Shown one piece after another: positions 31,110-38,500 of a stretch of 64,000 nt of DNA. A model generated the notes under the pieces. It was not told the DNA's origin. It made no database searches and was given only the letters and a program-made list of their open reading frames with translations. The stretch's first letter is position 1, and every line of letters begins with the position of its first letter. The translations under genes were made by a program, and so were the position numbers. Location of the stretch: NCBI RefSeq assembly GCF_024172125.1, contig NZ_JAMZEA010000006.1, positions 310,001 through 374,000 on the forward strand, given 5' to 3'. The stretch comes from Actinomadura rupiterrae. GTDB taxonomy: Bacteria; Actinomycetota; Actinomycetes; Streptosporangiales; Streptosporangiaceae.

Positions 31110-31435
31110 GATGCCGCCTCCTTGTCCAGAAGATCGGCCAGCACCGCCCGGTACTCGGCGTCGTAGATGCGGGCCAGCTCGTACTTGGCGCTCATGTAGG
31201 TGGCCGTGGGGGGCTGGGACGGGGAGCGCCGCCGCTCGGCGGACAGCAGCGCGTCGAACTCGGCCCGGTGCCGGTCGCGGACCACGTTGCGCGCGCGAGC
31301 CGCGACCACCCGGTTCCCGGGATGGGCCATCGAGTAGTCGGCGTTCGCCCGACGGCACTCCGCGCAGGGCTCCTCGCCGTAGTACAGGTGCCGGGCATAG
31401 GCCGCGCGGGTGCCGCACGGCTGGAGCGGGCTCAC
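31106..31435 (-). CDS. CGT..CxxC mini-protein, array copy 4
   Basis: 109 residues from GTG: SPLQPCGTRAAYARHLYYGE, EPCAECRRANADYSMAHPGN, then ARNVVRDRHRAEFDALLSAE and YELARIYDAEYRAVLADLLD. Both Cys pairs intact. Two helical modules with different linker. Overlaps copies 3 and 5. Confidence 0.82.
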   Translation of the reverse strand: MSPLQPCGTRAAYARHLYYGEEPCAECRRANADYSMAHPGNRVVAARARNVVRDRHRAEFDALLSAERRRSPSQPPTATYMSAKYELARIYDAEYRAVLADLLDKEAAS

Positions 31436-31761
31436 CGGGACACCTCCTTCGCCAGCCGCGCCCGGTGCTTGGCCAGCAGCCCGGCGAACTCGCCGGGGTG
31501 CAGCGAGGCCAGCCGCGTCCCGGCCCGGCCGCTGGCCCGCCGGAGGCTGTCCTCCCCCGCGTCGGGCTCGCTCGCCAGTTCCTCGGCCCGCAGCGCCAGG
31601 AAGGTGTCCCAGTGCAGCCGGGCCAGCTCCCACTTGGCGCGCCCGCGCGGCTTGTTCGCCGTGTTGATGGCCGCCAGGCACTCCCGGCACGGATCCTCGC
31701 CGTGGTAGAGGTGCCTGCTGTAAGCGGCGACCGTGCCGCAGGGCTTCAGCGGGGCGGTCAC
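31432..31761 (-). CDS. CGT..CxxC mini-protein, array copy 5
   Basis: 109 residues from GTG: TAPLKPCGTVAAYSRHLYHG, EDPCRECLAAINTANKPRGR, then KWELARLHWDTFLALRAEEL and RLASLHPGEFAGLLAKHRAR. The CRxA position is CLAA, otherwise intact. It is transcriptionally first of the five. Confidence 0.82.
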   Translation of the reverse strand: MTAPLKPCGTVAAYSRHLYHGEDPCRECLAAINTANKPRGRAKWELARLHWDTFLALRAEELASEPDAGEDSLRRASGRAGTRLASLHPGEFAGLLAKHRARLAKEVSR

Positions 31762-32084
31762 GGCGCACCGTCCTCGGGGACGATGCTGCCGCCGTAGGAC
31801 ATCAGCGCGTTGTATTTGGCCATGCTCGCCTCGGAGATCGCGATCACCTCGTAGGCGACCGGTCCCCACGTCCGCTTCGCGCGGTAGTGCGACGTCCCGG
31901 TGGGCGTGGTGCCGAGCAACTCGGCCACCCGGTCCACCTCAGCGCGCTGGTCGGCGTCCGATCCGTCCGCGTGCACCACCAGCTCCGCGCGGCCCGGGAG
32001 CGGCACCTCGCCGTGCGCGTCGAGGTAGTCCGCAGCCTCGCGAAGGGCCTCGGTGAACGCCTTGCGTCCGTTCGGGTCCTGCAT
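31758..32084 (-). CDS. Hypothetical phage protein
   Basis: 108 residues: MQDPNGRKAFTEALREAADY, LDAHGEVPLPGRAELVVHAD, then AYEVIAISEASMAKYNALMSYGG. Helix then sheet then helix. Ends with an acidic loop. GTGA/ATGA overlaps on both ends. No family recognised. Confidence 0.72.
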   Translation of the reverse strand: MQDPNGRKAFTEALREAADYLDAHGEVPLPGRAELVVHADGSDADQRAEVDRVAELLGTTPTGTSHYRAKRTWGPVAYEVIAISEASMAKYNALMSYGGSIVPEDGAP

Positions 32085-32422
32085 CACGCCGCCTCCGTCC
32101 GGTCGAGCGGGCGGCGGCGGACCTGCGCCCACACGCCCAGCGCCGTGCCCCGATAGCTGGCCAGGACGTAGCAGTTGGTCCACGCCGTCACGCCGTCGTC
32201 GGCGTCCACCCGGACGACCGCCCGGTGCAGGAACTCGGCGTAGTCGCAGATCGCCGTGAGCGCGTCATTGCCGGACGCGCGGACGACCCCGAACATCTCG
32301 CCGGTGTCGGTGATCTCCCACTTGGCGGCAGGGAGGCCGATCTCCAGCAGGTGCGCGAGGGTGAGCGCGGCGCAGATCTGCCGCCCTCGCGGGCTGGTCT
32401 TCTCGATGTACAACTGGTGCAC
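32084..32422 (-). CDS. Hypothetical phage protein
   Basis: 112 residues from GTG: HQLYIEKTSPRGRQICAALT, LAHLLEIGLPAAKWEITDTG, VVRASGNDALTAICDYAEFL. Alpha/beta character. It is the first gene after an internal terminator-like hairpin, and no overlapping gene lies upstream, so a promoter may lie near 32,430-32,490. Confidence 0.7.
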   Translation of the reverse strand: MHQLYIEKTSPRGRQICAALTLAHLLEIGLPAAKWEITDTGEMFGVVRASGNDALTAICDYAEFLHRAVVRVDADDGVTAWTNCYVLASYRGTALGVWAQVRRRPLDRTEAA

Positions 32423-32499
32423 GGCCGTTTCTCCCTTCGTGGTGCGGCCGTCGCCGCCGCTCCGGCCGTCATCCGGGGCGGCGGCCCGTAGGTACGGGC

Positions 32500-32536
32500 G
32501 GCGTGGGGCCGAGCACGGGACACCCGGCCCCACGCC
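32500..32536. terminator. Perfect 12-bp inverted repeat within the early operon
   Basis: GGCGTGGGGCCG (32,500-32,511) and CGGCCCCACGCC (32,525-32,536) pair exactly with a 13-base loop. It sits three bases after the stop codon of the upstream gene, in the largest gap of the early operon. No T-run, so it may attenuate or stabilise rather than fully terminate. Confidence 0.65.
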
Positions 32537-32538
32537 GG

Positions 32539-32811
32539 TCATGAGGCGTCCCGAGGGCCCGGCGGGACGTCCGGCTCGCCCCGGTCGTGCCGCCGGAGCG
32601 GCACCAGGTCCGGGACCGGGATGGGACGGCGGGGCAGGCGGCCGAGCACCTGGTCGGCGCGCGCCACCGCCTCGACCGTGCTGGCCGGGTCGTGGATGAT
32701 CGCGTCGCTGATGGCCAGGGCGATCAGGGCGTGGGCGATGCTGGCGAGCCACTCGCCCTCGTCGGCGCGGAACTCCGCCTCGCGGATGTGGGGCCACGGG
32801 TCAGCGCTCAC
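32539..32811 (-). CDS. Hypothetical protein
   Basis: 90 residues from GTG: SADPWPHIREAEFRADEGEW, LASIAHALIALAISDAIIHD, then basic, Pro-rich end. Mostly helical. An 11-base overlap with the upstream gene. Family not recognised. Confidence 0.68.
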   Translation of the reverse strand: MSADPWPHIREAEFRADEGEWLASIAHALIALAISDAIIHDPASTVEAVARADQVLGRLPRRPIPVPDLVPLRRHDRGEPDVPPGPRDAS

Positions 32812-33256
32812 CGATCTTCACCCCCTTCTCCCGCGCGATGATCAGCGCGGACATCTCCAGCAGCGCCCCGGCATGCCGCCCGAACGCGATCTCGTCCTCG
32901 GGAGCCGCTGCCAGCAGCGCATCCCACTGCTCCTCGTCGTCGGCGGCGCGCGCGGCGAGCATCCGGCCCGCCCACACCACCTCGGGCCGCGTCACCTCGT
33001 CCGGGCCGGTGATGGCTCCGTCGCCGTCCACGGCCTGCCACGAGATCGCGACCGGTGTGCCGGGGACGATCCCGGAGACGTGGATGGCGGTGTCGCACAG
33101 CGCCAGCAGCGCCCGATCCACACCGTCGGGCCCGCACTCGTCCCCGACCTGCTGGAGGAGCCGCATCGCGCGGTGCCAGTCGCTCGCCAGGGCGGCGGTC
33201 AGGCTCGCGGAGGTGAGCGCCAAGGCGTCGTGCTGGTTGTTCGGCAGCCGGTCCAT
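32801..33256 (-). CDS. Hypothetical protein, RPEVVWAGRMLAARA family (copy A)
   Basis: 151 residues. N-terminal helical half (DALALTSASLTAALASDWHR), middle strands (TPVAISWQAVDGDG), then RPEVVWAGRMLAARAADDEE, EQWDALLAAAPEDEIAFGR and a C-terminal helix. The last 70 residues are clearly homologous to the protein at 35,725-36,159. Function unknown; a conserved phage-encoded helical partner is possible. Confidence 0.76.
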   Translation of the reverse strand: MDRLPNNQHDALALTSASLTAALASDWHRAMRLLQQVGDECGPDGVDRALLALCDTAIHVSGIVPGTPVAISWQAVDGDGAITGPDEVTRPEVVWAGRMLAARAADDEEQWDALLAAAPEDEIAFGRHAGALLEMSALIIAREKGVKIGER

Positions 33257-34050
33257 CAGGCACCGCCCGCCCGCTCGGCACCGACACGGCGGACCAGCGC
33301 GCCGATCTCTTCGTCGTCGCCGTGCTCGTTCACGACCTGCGCGGCGGCCATCCGGTGCTGGGACAGCTCGTAGTAGATCTGCCGGAGCCGCTGCACCGAC
33401 GTCGCCGGGTCCAGGGCCTCGTCCCGGTAGTCCACCGCCGTCCGGACGGGAGCCTCACCGCGCTCGATCTTGACCGCGTCGGTGTCGGGGTCGCCCGTCG
33501 GCACCTGCGCGGCGGTCAGCAGCAGCACGCGCTGCGCGACCGACTGAGCCTTCGCGGTGCCCTTGTCGCTGCTGTCCAGGGCCTCGCCCGCCGACTGGAG
33601 AAGGTGCGGCAGGCAGTCCCCGCGCGGCCCCATCACCAGCCAGGACACGGTGACCGTGGTCTCCTTGGACGGCTTGTTCTGGGAGGTGCGGACGTCGCGG
33701 TAGTGCGCCTCGACCTCGACCGGCAGGACCAGAACGCCGTGCTTACGCAGCACGGGCCCGAAGGCGTTCACGGTCCGGTCGATACCTCGGAAGGAGTACG
33801 CGCCGGGGCCGGTGTACTCGTTGCCCTCGCCGCCTTTGCCGATCTTGCGGACGTCGGCCATCACGCGCGACCACGCGACATGCACGGGCACCGGCTCGGG
33901 GCCGTCCGGTCCGGGCTCGGGGATGTCCACCTCGGGCAGCGGCGCGGCCGAGGCCGAGATGCCCGAGCCGCCGAGCGGCGGAGTGGCCGCGTCGGAGACC
34001 GGCTCACCGCTCGCGAGCCGGGCGGCGTTCTCACGCAGAGACGGAGACAT
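33256..34050 (-). CDS. ERF-family single-strand annealing recombinase
   Basis: 264 residues. After a 50-residue disordered Pro-rich N-terminus, the ERF core reads VAWSRVMADVRKIGKGG, YSFRGIDRTVNAFGPVLRKHGV, VEVEAHYRDVRTSQNKPSKE and SAGEALDSSDKGTAKAQSVA, the Y-x-F-R-G-I-D and KHG signatures of ERF proteins. It anneals single-stranded DNA in phage recombination. Its start overlaps the exonuclease gene end by 20 bases, making a two-gene recombination module. Confidence 0.93.
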   Translation of the reverse strand: MSPSLRENAARLASGEPVSDAATPPLGGSGISASAAPLPEVDIPEPGPDGPEPVPVHVAWSRVMADVRKIGKGGEGNEYTGPGAYSFRGIDRTVNAFGPVLRKHGVLVLPVEVEAHYRDVRTSQNKPSKETTVTVSWLVMGPRGDCLPHLLQSAGEALDSSDKGTAKAQSVAQRVLLLTAAQVPTGDPDTDAVKIERGEAPVRTAVDYRDEALDPATSVQRLRQIYYELSQHRMAAAQVVNEHGDDEEIGALVRRVGAERAGGA

Positions 34051-35086
34051 CGATGTCCTCCTCGGTCAGCCGCCGTTCGCGGGCGATCGACAGGCGGCGG
34101 TAGGGTGCCTCGGTCACGCAGTCGGCGTACGCGGCGGGGTGCAGCTCGGCGAGCCGGTCGAGATCGACGTTCGAGCGGGTCAGCGGATCGCCGTCGCGGG
34201 TGACGGCGTCCAGCGAGTAGGCGGCCACGGTCTGGTCGTAGAGCACGGCGGCCTCGGCGCTGTCCAGCAGCTCCACCAGCCGCGCCTTCGCTCGCGCCTT
34301 GGCCTTCTTCGCGCGGCCCTCTGCGAGCCGCTGCGTCTCGTACTCCAGGAGCGCTTCGGTGGCGTCGGCGGCGGCCTGCCCGTCGAGCCGGGCGATGCCG
34401 TCGCGGTCGGGGTGCAGCCGGTCGTACAGGTCGAGGACGGCGTCGGGGTCCTCGGCACCGCTCAGCGGCGGCACCCGCCCGGCGAGCACGTGCTCGTGCC
34501 AGAACCGATCGACCGCGGTCACGATGTCGGCGATCAAGTCGGTGTGGTCGGCGCGGCGCACGGCGTACTGCCGGAAGTCGTTGCCGCCGATCCGGCACGC
34601 GACGTGCACGTGATCCATGCCGGTGACGTGGATCTGCCAGAGCACCTGCGCGAGGACGTCGTCGGGGACCGAGCGCCTCCACTTGCCGGCCAGCCACGCG
34701 GACCGGTGCTTGACCTCCAGCGCGCACCGGTCGGGCAGGTGCCGGTCGAGCGGGCACTCGGTGACGAGCCGGTCGAGGGTGCAGCCGCGATGGGTGGCGT
34801 CCTTGCGGGCGATGAGGCCGATCCGGCGGACGACGGACCTGTTGCGGCGGGCCCACTCGCGCGCCGTGGTCTCCTCGTCCAGGCTGCCCCACAGGGCCGC
34901 CTCGCCCGCGTCCTCCTCCAGGGGCAGCATGCCGCGCTTGTCGTAGTAGACGGCCTGCGGCGTGCCGCGCGGGGCCACGCCGAGGATGGCGGCGACGTCG
35001 GAGGAGCCGATCAGCGACCGGCGCTCGGCCAGCCACACGGCGCGGTCCGCCGAGGCGGGGACGATCAGCCGGTACGGGACGCTCAT
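34031..35086 (-). CDS. YqaJ / lambda-exonuclease family recombinase nuclease
   Basis: 351 residues. RRSLIGSSDVAAILGVAPRG opens the YqaJ fold; ECPLDRHLPDRCALEVKHRS holds the catalytic E-V-K strand; AQVLWQIHVTGMDHVHVACR is the conserved QxxW/H region. It resects double-stranded DNA ends to load the ERF annealing protein encoded next. The C-terminal 100 residues contain a charged helix (EGRAKKAKARAKARLVELLD). Length and order match phage exo/annealing pairs. Confidence 0.94.
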   Translation of the reverse strand: MSVPYRLIVPASADRAVWLAERRSLIGSSDVAAILGVAPRGTPQAVYYDKRGMLPLEEDAGEAALWGSLDEETTAREWARRNRSVVRRIGLIARKDATHRGCTLDRLVTECPLDRHLPDRCALEVKHRSAWLAGKWRRSVPDDVLAQVLWQIHVTGMDHVHVACRIGGNDFRQYAVRRADHTDLIADIVTAVDRFWHEHVLAGRVPPLSGAEDPDAVLDLYDRLHPDRDGIARLDGQAAADATEALLEYETQRLAEGRAKKAKARAKARLVELLDSAEAAVLYDQTVAAYSLDAVTRDGDPLTRSNVDLDRLAELHPAAYADCVTEAPYRRLSIARERRLTEEDIDVSVSA

Positions 35087-35271
35087 TCGGGGTCCTTGGT
35101 CGGGGCGAGTGCGGGGTGGCCGACGGCGATCAGCCCGGAGGCCAGGGCGGCAGCGAGGTAGCGGCAGTGCCCGCGCGACTCGGCGTCGTCCAGGCGGGGC
35201 GCGGTCACCGCGAGCGCGGTGACGATCAGCGCGACGTCGGCCGGGGCGAGGCCGTCGATGCGGGCGCTCAT
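35083..35271 (-). CDS. Small helical protein
   Basis: 62 residues: MSARIDGLAPADVALIVTAL, AVTAPRLDDAESRGHCRYLA. Helical, with hydrophobic face. ATGA overlaps on both sides. Function unknown. Confidence 0.62.
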   Translation of the reverse strand: MSARIDGLAPADVALIVTALAVTAPRLDDAESRGHCRYLAAALASGLIAVGHPALAPTKDPE

Positions 35272-35462
35272 CCCTGCCCCCGCTCGCGGCGGCGCTGGGC
35301 CCTGGCCTTGCGCCGGTACCGGTCCTTCGCGCGCTTGGCGGCCCGGTCGCTGGTGGCCCCGCCGAGCCGGATCGCGTCGTACTCGGGCCAGCGGTCGGGG
35401 TTGAGCGCGATGTCCGGGTCGGCCCCGTAGAGGGCGGTGAAGGCGCGGCAGAAGACGCACAT
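35268..35462 (-). CDS. Small basic protein with CxxC start
   Basis: 64 residues: MCVFCRAFTALYGADPDIAL then a strongly basic tail (AAKRAKDRYRRKARAQRRRE). ATG overlaps the upstream stop. Possibly nucleic-acid binding. Function unknown. Confidence 0.62.
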   Translation of the reverse strand: MCVFCRAFTALYGADPDIALNPDRWPEYDAIRLGGATSDRAAKRAKDRYRRKARAQRRRERGQG

Positions 35463-35728
35463 CACGCCTCCCCGCGCTCGGTGTCGCGGCGGGCGGCGGC
35501 GCGGTGTGCGGCCTCGGAGCCGAGGGTGACGAGCGCGTAGCCGCACCACCGGCACTCCACCCGCCCGCGCGCCCGGACGGCCCGGGACTGCCGCCGGGTC
35601 AGGCGGGCCACCCGGTGGCGGCGCGGGCCCATGCACACCCGGGGCGCGTCGGCGGGCAGCCGCGCCAGGTCCACCAGCGTGAGCACGAGGGCGGCGAGCC
35701 GGACGACGGCGCGCGGCAGGGCTGTCAC
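35462..35728 (-). CDS. Small basic protein with zinc-ribbon-like motif
   Basis: 88 residues from GTG: TALPRAVVRLAALVLTLVDL (hydrophobic), ARLPADAPRVCMGPRRHRVA, then VECRWCGYALVTLGSEAAHR. A CxxC near the C-terminus and very basic character. Function unknown; start/stop overlaps support expression. Confidence 0.6.
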   Translation of the reverse strand: MTALPRAVVRLAALVLTLVDLARLPADAPRVCMGPRRHRVARLTRRQSRAVRARGRVECRWCGYALVTLGSEAAHRAAARRDTERGEA

Positions 35729-36159
35729 AGGACCACCACCCCGATCCGGCGCAGCGTCAGCACGACCGCCTCCAGCACCGCCGACACATACCGGCCGGTC
35801 TCGCCGTCCGGGATCGCGGCGGCCAGCGCGTTCCACTGCTCCAGGTCGCGGGCGGCGCGCGCGGCGAGCATCCGGCCCGCCCACACCACCTCGGGCCGCC
35901 AGCGCGGCTCGCCCGCGAACCCGATGTGGCCGCTGTCGGCGTCGCGGAAGACGAGCGCGACCTGCTGGCCGGGCGGCAGGCCCATCGCCTCCAGGAGCGT
36001 GTCGGCCCAGCTCAGCATCGCGGTCACGACCCCGGCTGCTCCGTGTTCGGTGACGAGCCGCTCGGTCGCCGCCCGTGCCCGACCGGTGTCGTACTCGATG
36101 GCCGCGATCAAGGTCTCGGCGGCCAGTTCGTGCACGCGGTCGAGTTCCGGGCGGTTCAT
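35725..36159 (-). CDS. Hypothetical protein, RPEVVWAGRMLAARA family (copy B)
   Basis: 144 residues: MNRPELDRVHELAAETLIAA, helical; then QQVALVFRDADSGHIGFAGE, and RWRPEVVWAGRMLAARAARD, LEQWNALAAAIPDGETGRYV. The second half matches the protein at 32,801-33,256, while the first half differs. The pair are therefore paralogues about 2.5 kb apart. Function unknown. Confidence 0.76.
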   Translation of the reverse strand: MNRPELDRVHELAAETLIAAIEYDTGRARAATERLVTEHGAAGVVTAMLSWADTLLEAMGLPPGQQVALVFRDADSGHIGFAGEPRWRPEVVWAGRMLAARAARDLEQWNALAAAIPDGETGRYVSAVLEAVVLTLRRIGVVVL

Positions 36160-36440
36160 GAGGCACCGTCCCTCGGCAGCGGCTCGGCGGAGATCATGCC
36201 GAGTGCCTGGTCGAGGGTCAGGCCCAGCTCGCCCGCCTGCTGCGTCGCGAGCATCCGGTCGGCCGAGTCCCGCAGCTGCCCGGCGGCGACCCGGTCGGCC
36301 AGCACCATCGCCGTGACCGCGCGGCGGTGCTCCATCGGCCCGCGCGGCAGCCACGACACGATCCAGCGGCCCCGGTAGCGGCGCGCCATGTGGCGGGAGG
36401 TGTCGGACGACAGCCACGCCTCTTCAATACGGACGGTCAT
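36156..36440 (-). CDS. Hypothetical protein
   Basis: 94 residues: MTVRIEEAWLSSDTSRHMAR, RYRGRWIVSWLPRGPMEHRR, AVTAMVLADRVAAGQLRDSA. A beta pair with RYRGRWIVSWLP then helices. ATGA coupled on both sides. Looks like a small actinophage early protein; no family assigned. Confidence 0.72.
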   Translation of the reverse strand: MTVRIEEAWLSSDTSRHMARRYRGRWIVSWLPRGPMEHRRAVTAMVLADRVAAGQLRDSADRMLATQQAGELGLTLDQALGMISAEPLPRDGAS

Positions 36441-36829
36441 GCCCCGGCCCCCCGCGCGTCTTCGGCCTCGGCCGCGCAGCGCAGCGCCGCCGTGACCTCC
36501 TCCTGGGTGCGGTCCGGGTGGTCGTTCCAGCCCTGCCCGACGACGTCCAGCAGGTCGCCGTCCAGGTCCAGGCTCAGCCAGTCGGCCAGCGCCACCGCGG
36601 CGACGTAGGCCGGGTCCGTCGGCACGTCCTCCCAGTCGTAGAAGCTTGTGCTGAAGTCGGTCCTGTTCCCGGCTCCGATGTTGATCGCGGCGAGCACGCA
36701 CACCGGGCAGGTGTCGCGGGTCCACCCGGCGGCCTTCCGCTCCAGCGGGTCGGGGAACCAGGTGCCCTGGTGCCAGCCGCGCGTCTCGATCACCTCGGCG
36801 GCGCGCAGCAGGATCTCGGAGGTTCTCAC
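36437..36829 (-). CDS. DUF6197-like protein, copy 1 (diverged)
   Basis: 130 residues from GTG: RTSEILLRAAEVIETRGWHQ, GTWFPDPLERKAAGWTRDTC, then CVLAAINIGAGNRTDFS and WNDHPDRTQEEVTAALRCAA. The pattern of an N-terminal helix with GW.QG, a central Cys..A(I/L).(I/V)A segment and a C-terminal WND..RT.(E/A).V.AALR matches DUF6197. It carries an extra CPVC and a longer insert. Function unknown. First of three adjacent relatives. Confidence 0.8.
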   Translation of the reverse strand: MRTSEILLRAAEVIETRGWHQGTWFPDPLERKAAGWTRDTCPVCVLAAINIGAGNRTDFSTSFYDWEDVPTDPAYVAAVALADWLSLDLDGDLLDVVGQGWNDHPDRTQEEVTAALRCAAEAEDARGAGA

Positions 36830-37158
36830 CGGCCCGCCTCCCGTTCGGTCGCGGCGGTCTCGCGCAGCGCGGCGAGCACGTCCTCTTCGGTGCGCGCGTC
36901 GGAGTCGTTCCAGTTGAGGAGCCTGGAGTCCACGGCGTCGTCGCCGTCCAGGTCCAGGTGCCGGGCCAGAGCCTCCAGCGGCGCGTCCGATCCAAAGCGC
37001 TTCGGCGTCCCGGTCTCCGCACAGTTGAGCGCGCCGATGAGGCAGCAGGGACGGCGGTCCAGCGGCTCCGACATCCCCGGCGAGTACAGGAAGCCCTTGA
37101 TCCACCCGTACTTGCTCAGGTGGTCGGCAGCCCGGTCGAGAATCGTCGAGGTCTTCAC
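36826..37158 (-). CDS. DUF6197-like protein, copy 2
   Basis: 110 residues from GTG: KTSTILDRAADHLSKYGWIK, RRPCCLIGALNCAETGTPKR, LLNWNDSDARTEEDVLAALR. Close to copy 3 in length and layout (CCLxGALNxAETGxP shared). Overlaps copies 1 and 3. Confidence 0.82.
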   Translation of the reverse strand: MKTSTILDRAADHLSKYGWIKGFLYSPGMSEPLDRRPCCLIGALNCAETGTPKRFGSDAPLEALARHLDLDGDDAVDSRLLNWNDSDARTEEDVLAALRETAATEREAGR

Positions 37159-37484
37159 CGGCCCTCCCCCCGCTCTTCCTCAGCGGTCTCGCGGAGGGCG
37201 GCGAGCACCTCGGCCATGGTCCGATAGGCGTCGTCGTTCCACCCGGCCAGCGAGAAGGCCGAGAAGTCCCCGGCGAGCACCAGGTGCCGGACGAGCGCCT
37301 CGCGCGGCGCGCCCGAGCCGTCGGCGAGCGGGTTGCCGGTCTCGGCGACGTTCAGCGCGCCGACCAGGCAGCACGCGCGCCGCTCGATCGGCCCGCGCGC
37401 CCACAGCTCGTAGTGGTGGTTCTGGATCCAGCCGTAGGTCTCCAGGTGCTCGGCGGCCTTGTCGAGGATCTGCGAGGTCAGCAC
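37155..37484 (-). CDS. DUF6197-like protein, copy 3
   Basis: 109 residues from GTG: LTSQILDKAAEHLETYGWIQ, RRACCLVGALNVAETGNPLA, LAGWNDDAYRTMAEVLAALR. Contains the family features in compact form. The three copies are end-to-end with four-base overlaps, indicating tandem duplication. Confidence 0.82.
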   Translation of the reverse strand: MLTSQILDKAAEHLETYGWIQNHHYELWARGPIERRACCLVGALNVAETGNPLADGSGAPREALVRHLVLAGDFSAFSLAGWNDDAYRTMAEVLAALRETAEEERGEGR

Positions 37485-37822
37485 GGAGCCACCTCGCTCT
37501 CGACCAGCACCGTCGCCGCGCGGAGCAGGTCGGCGAGACCGGTGCGGCCGGTCAGGTCCATCAGCGGGATCAGGATGGGCAGGTCCCCGGCGGACGCCTC
37601 GGTGATCCCGTTGCCGAACAGCGGGCTGCCCAGCAGGTCCAGGATCAGCAGCAGCACGCAGGTCGCCGCGCCGGACGGGGCGCGGGTCAGCCGGACCGAG
37701 ACACCGTGGGCCTCACCGACCTTGATGTGGTGGCAGGTCGTGTACCGGTGGTCGGCGGTGCACCAGGTCGGGCACGTCTCGCGGGTCGCGGGCTCCTGCG
37801 GCGGGGCCGTACTCTGGGTCAC
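37478..37822 (-). CDS. Small protein with CPxWC motif (DUF6907-like)
   Basis: 114 residues from GTG: the motif RETCPTWCTADHRYTTCHHI near residue 16 resembles the CPxWC(x)nH start of DUF6907 proteins, followed by a beta strand domain (VSVRLTRAPSGAATCVLLLI) and helix. AAGGAG lies upstream of the start. DUF6907 assignment is from memory of the motif and only moderately certain. Function unknown. Confidence 0.72.
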   Translation of the reverse strand: MTQSTAPPQEPATRETCPTWCTADHRYTTCHHIKVGEAHGVSVRLTRAPSGAATCVLLLILDLLGSPLFGNGITEASAGDLPILIPLMDLTGRTGLADLLRAATVLVESEVAPC

Positions 37823-37857
37823 GTCCTTCTCCTTTTCTGAAGGCTTCGGAAGGGCTT

Positions 37858-37889
37858 GGGCTCGTCGGCCGTGCTGGGCCGACGGGCCC
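37858..37889. terminator. Hairpin between early genes
   Basis: GGGCTCGTCGGCC and GGCCGACGGGCCC pair over 13 positions with one G-T wobble, followed on the plus strand by GTTTG. It lies in the gap between the first long early gene and the next, so it may trim expression of everything downstream of 37,897. Confidence 0.6.
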
Positions 37890-37896
37890 GTTTGCG

Positions 37897-38475
37897 TCAG
37901 GAGTCCTCGCCGAACTTGCCGAGGAAGTCGTCGTCGTCGGGGAGGGCGCTCAGCGGCCACGAGGCGGCCAGCGCGACGGGGTAGTAGCCAGCGGTGAGGT
38001 TCGTGTGCTTGGCGGTACCGCGACCGGCGAACCTGCCGCGCGAGTGCGAGTGGTCCTGGAAGCCCCGGTAGACCTCGAAGGTCTCGGCGTCCAGGTCGAT
38101 GACGTAGCCCCACTCGGCGAACAGGCTGTCCAGCGGGAACTCGGAGGCGTCCTCGATCACCCCGGCGTCGAGGATCGCGTGCGGGTCGCCCTGCGTCTCG
38201 CGCAGCAGGACGTACCAGTCGTCCAGGCGGCGGCTGGAGACGCCGGTGTCGGCGTACCTGGCCAGCCGCTCGATGTCCTCGGCGGTCGGCTTCTCGTCCG
38301 GACCGACCACGCGCAGGGCCGTCACCCGCTCGCGGACGGCGTCCAGGCTGTCGCGCGCGGCGCGCAGCCAGCCGAGGACCTGGATGCCCACGCCGCCGGG
38401 GTAGCTGTCGCTGTGGTTGTAGGTGGTCTTCTCGACGCCATCGGCGGCGAAGGTGATGAAGCCTCGGGTGCCCAC
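37897..38475 (-). CDS. Hypothetical early phage protein
   Basis: 192 residues from GTG: VGTRGFITFAADGVEKTTYN, HSDSYPGGVGIQVLGWLRAA, WYVLLRETQGDPHAILDAGV, WGYVIDLDAETFEVYRGFQD. The opening (RGFI.F..DG..K.TYNH.DSYP..LG) is a recurrent actinobacterial/phage family with an Ntn-like or unknown fold. It is an early gene transcribed shortly after the Cro/excisionase genes. Function unknown. Confidence 0.82.
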   Translation of the reverse strand: MGTRGFITFAADGVEKTTYNHSDSYPGGVGIQVLGWLRAARDSLDAVRERVTALRVVGPDEKPTAEDIERLARYADTGVSSRRLDDWYVLLRETQGDPHAILDAGVIEDASEFPLDSLFAEWGYVIDLDAETFEVYRGFQDHSHSRGRFAGRGTAKHTNLTAGYYPVALAASWPLSALPDDDDFLGKFGEDS

Positions 38476-38500
38476 GTCAGGGCTCCTTGCGATTGGAGGG

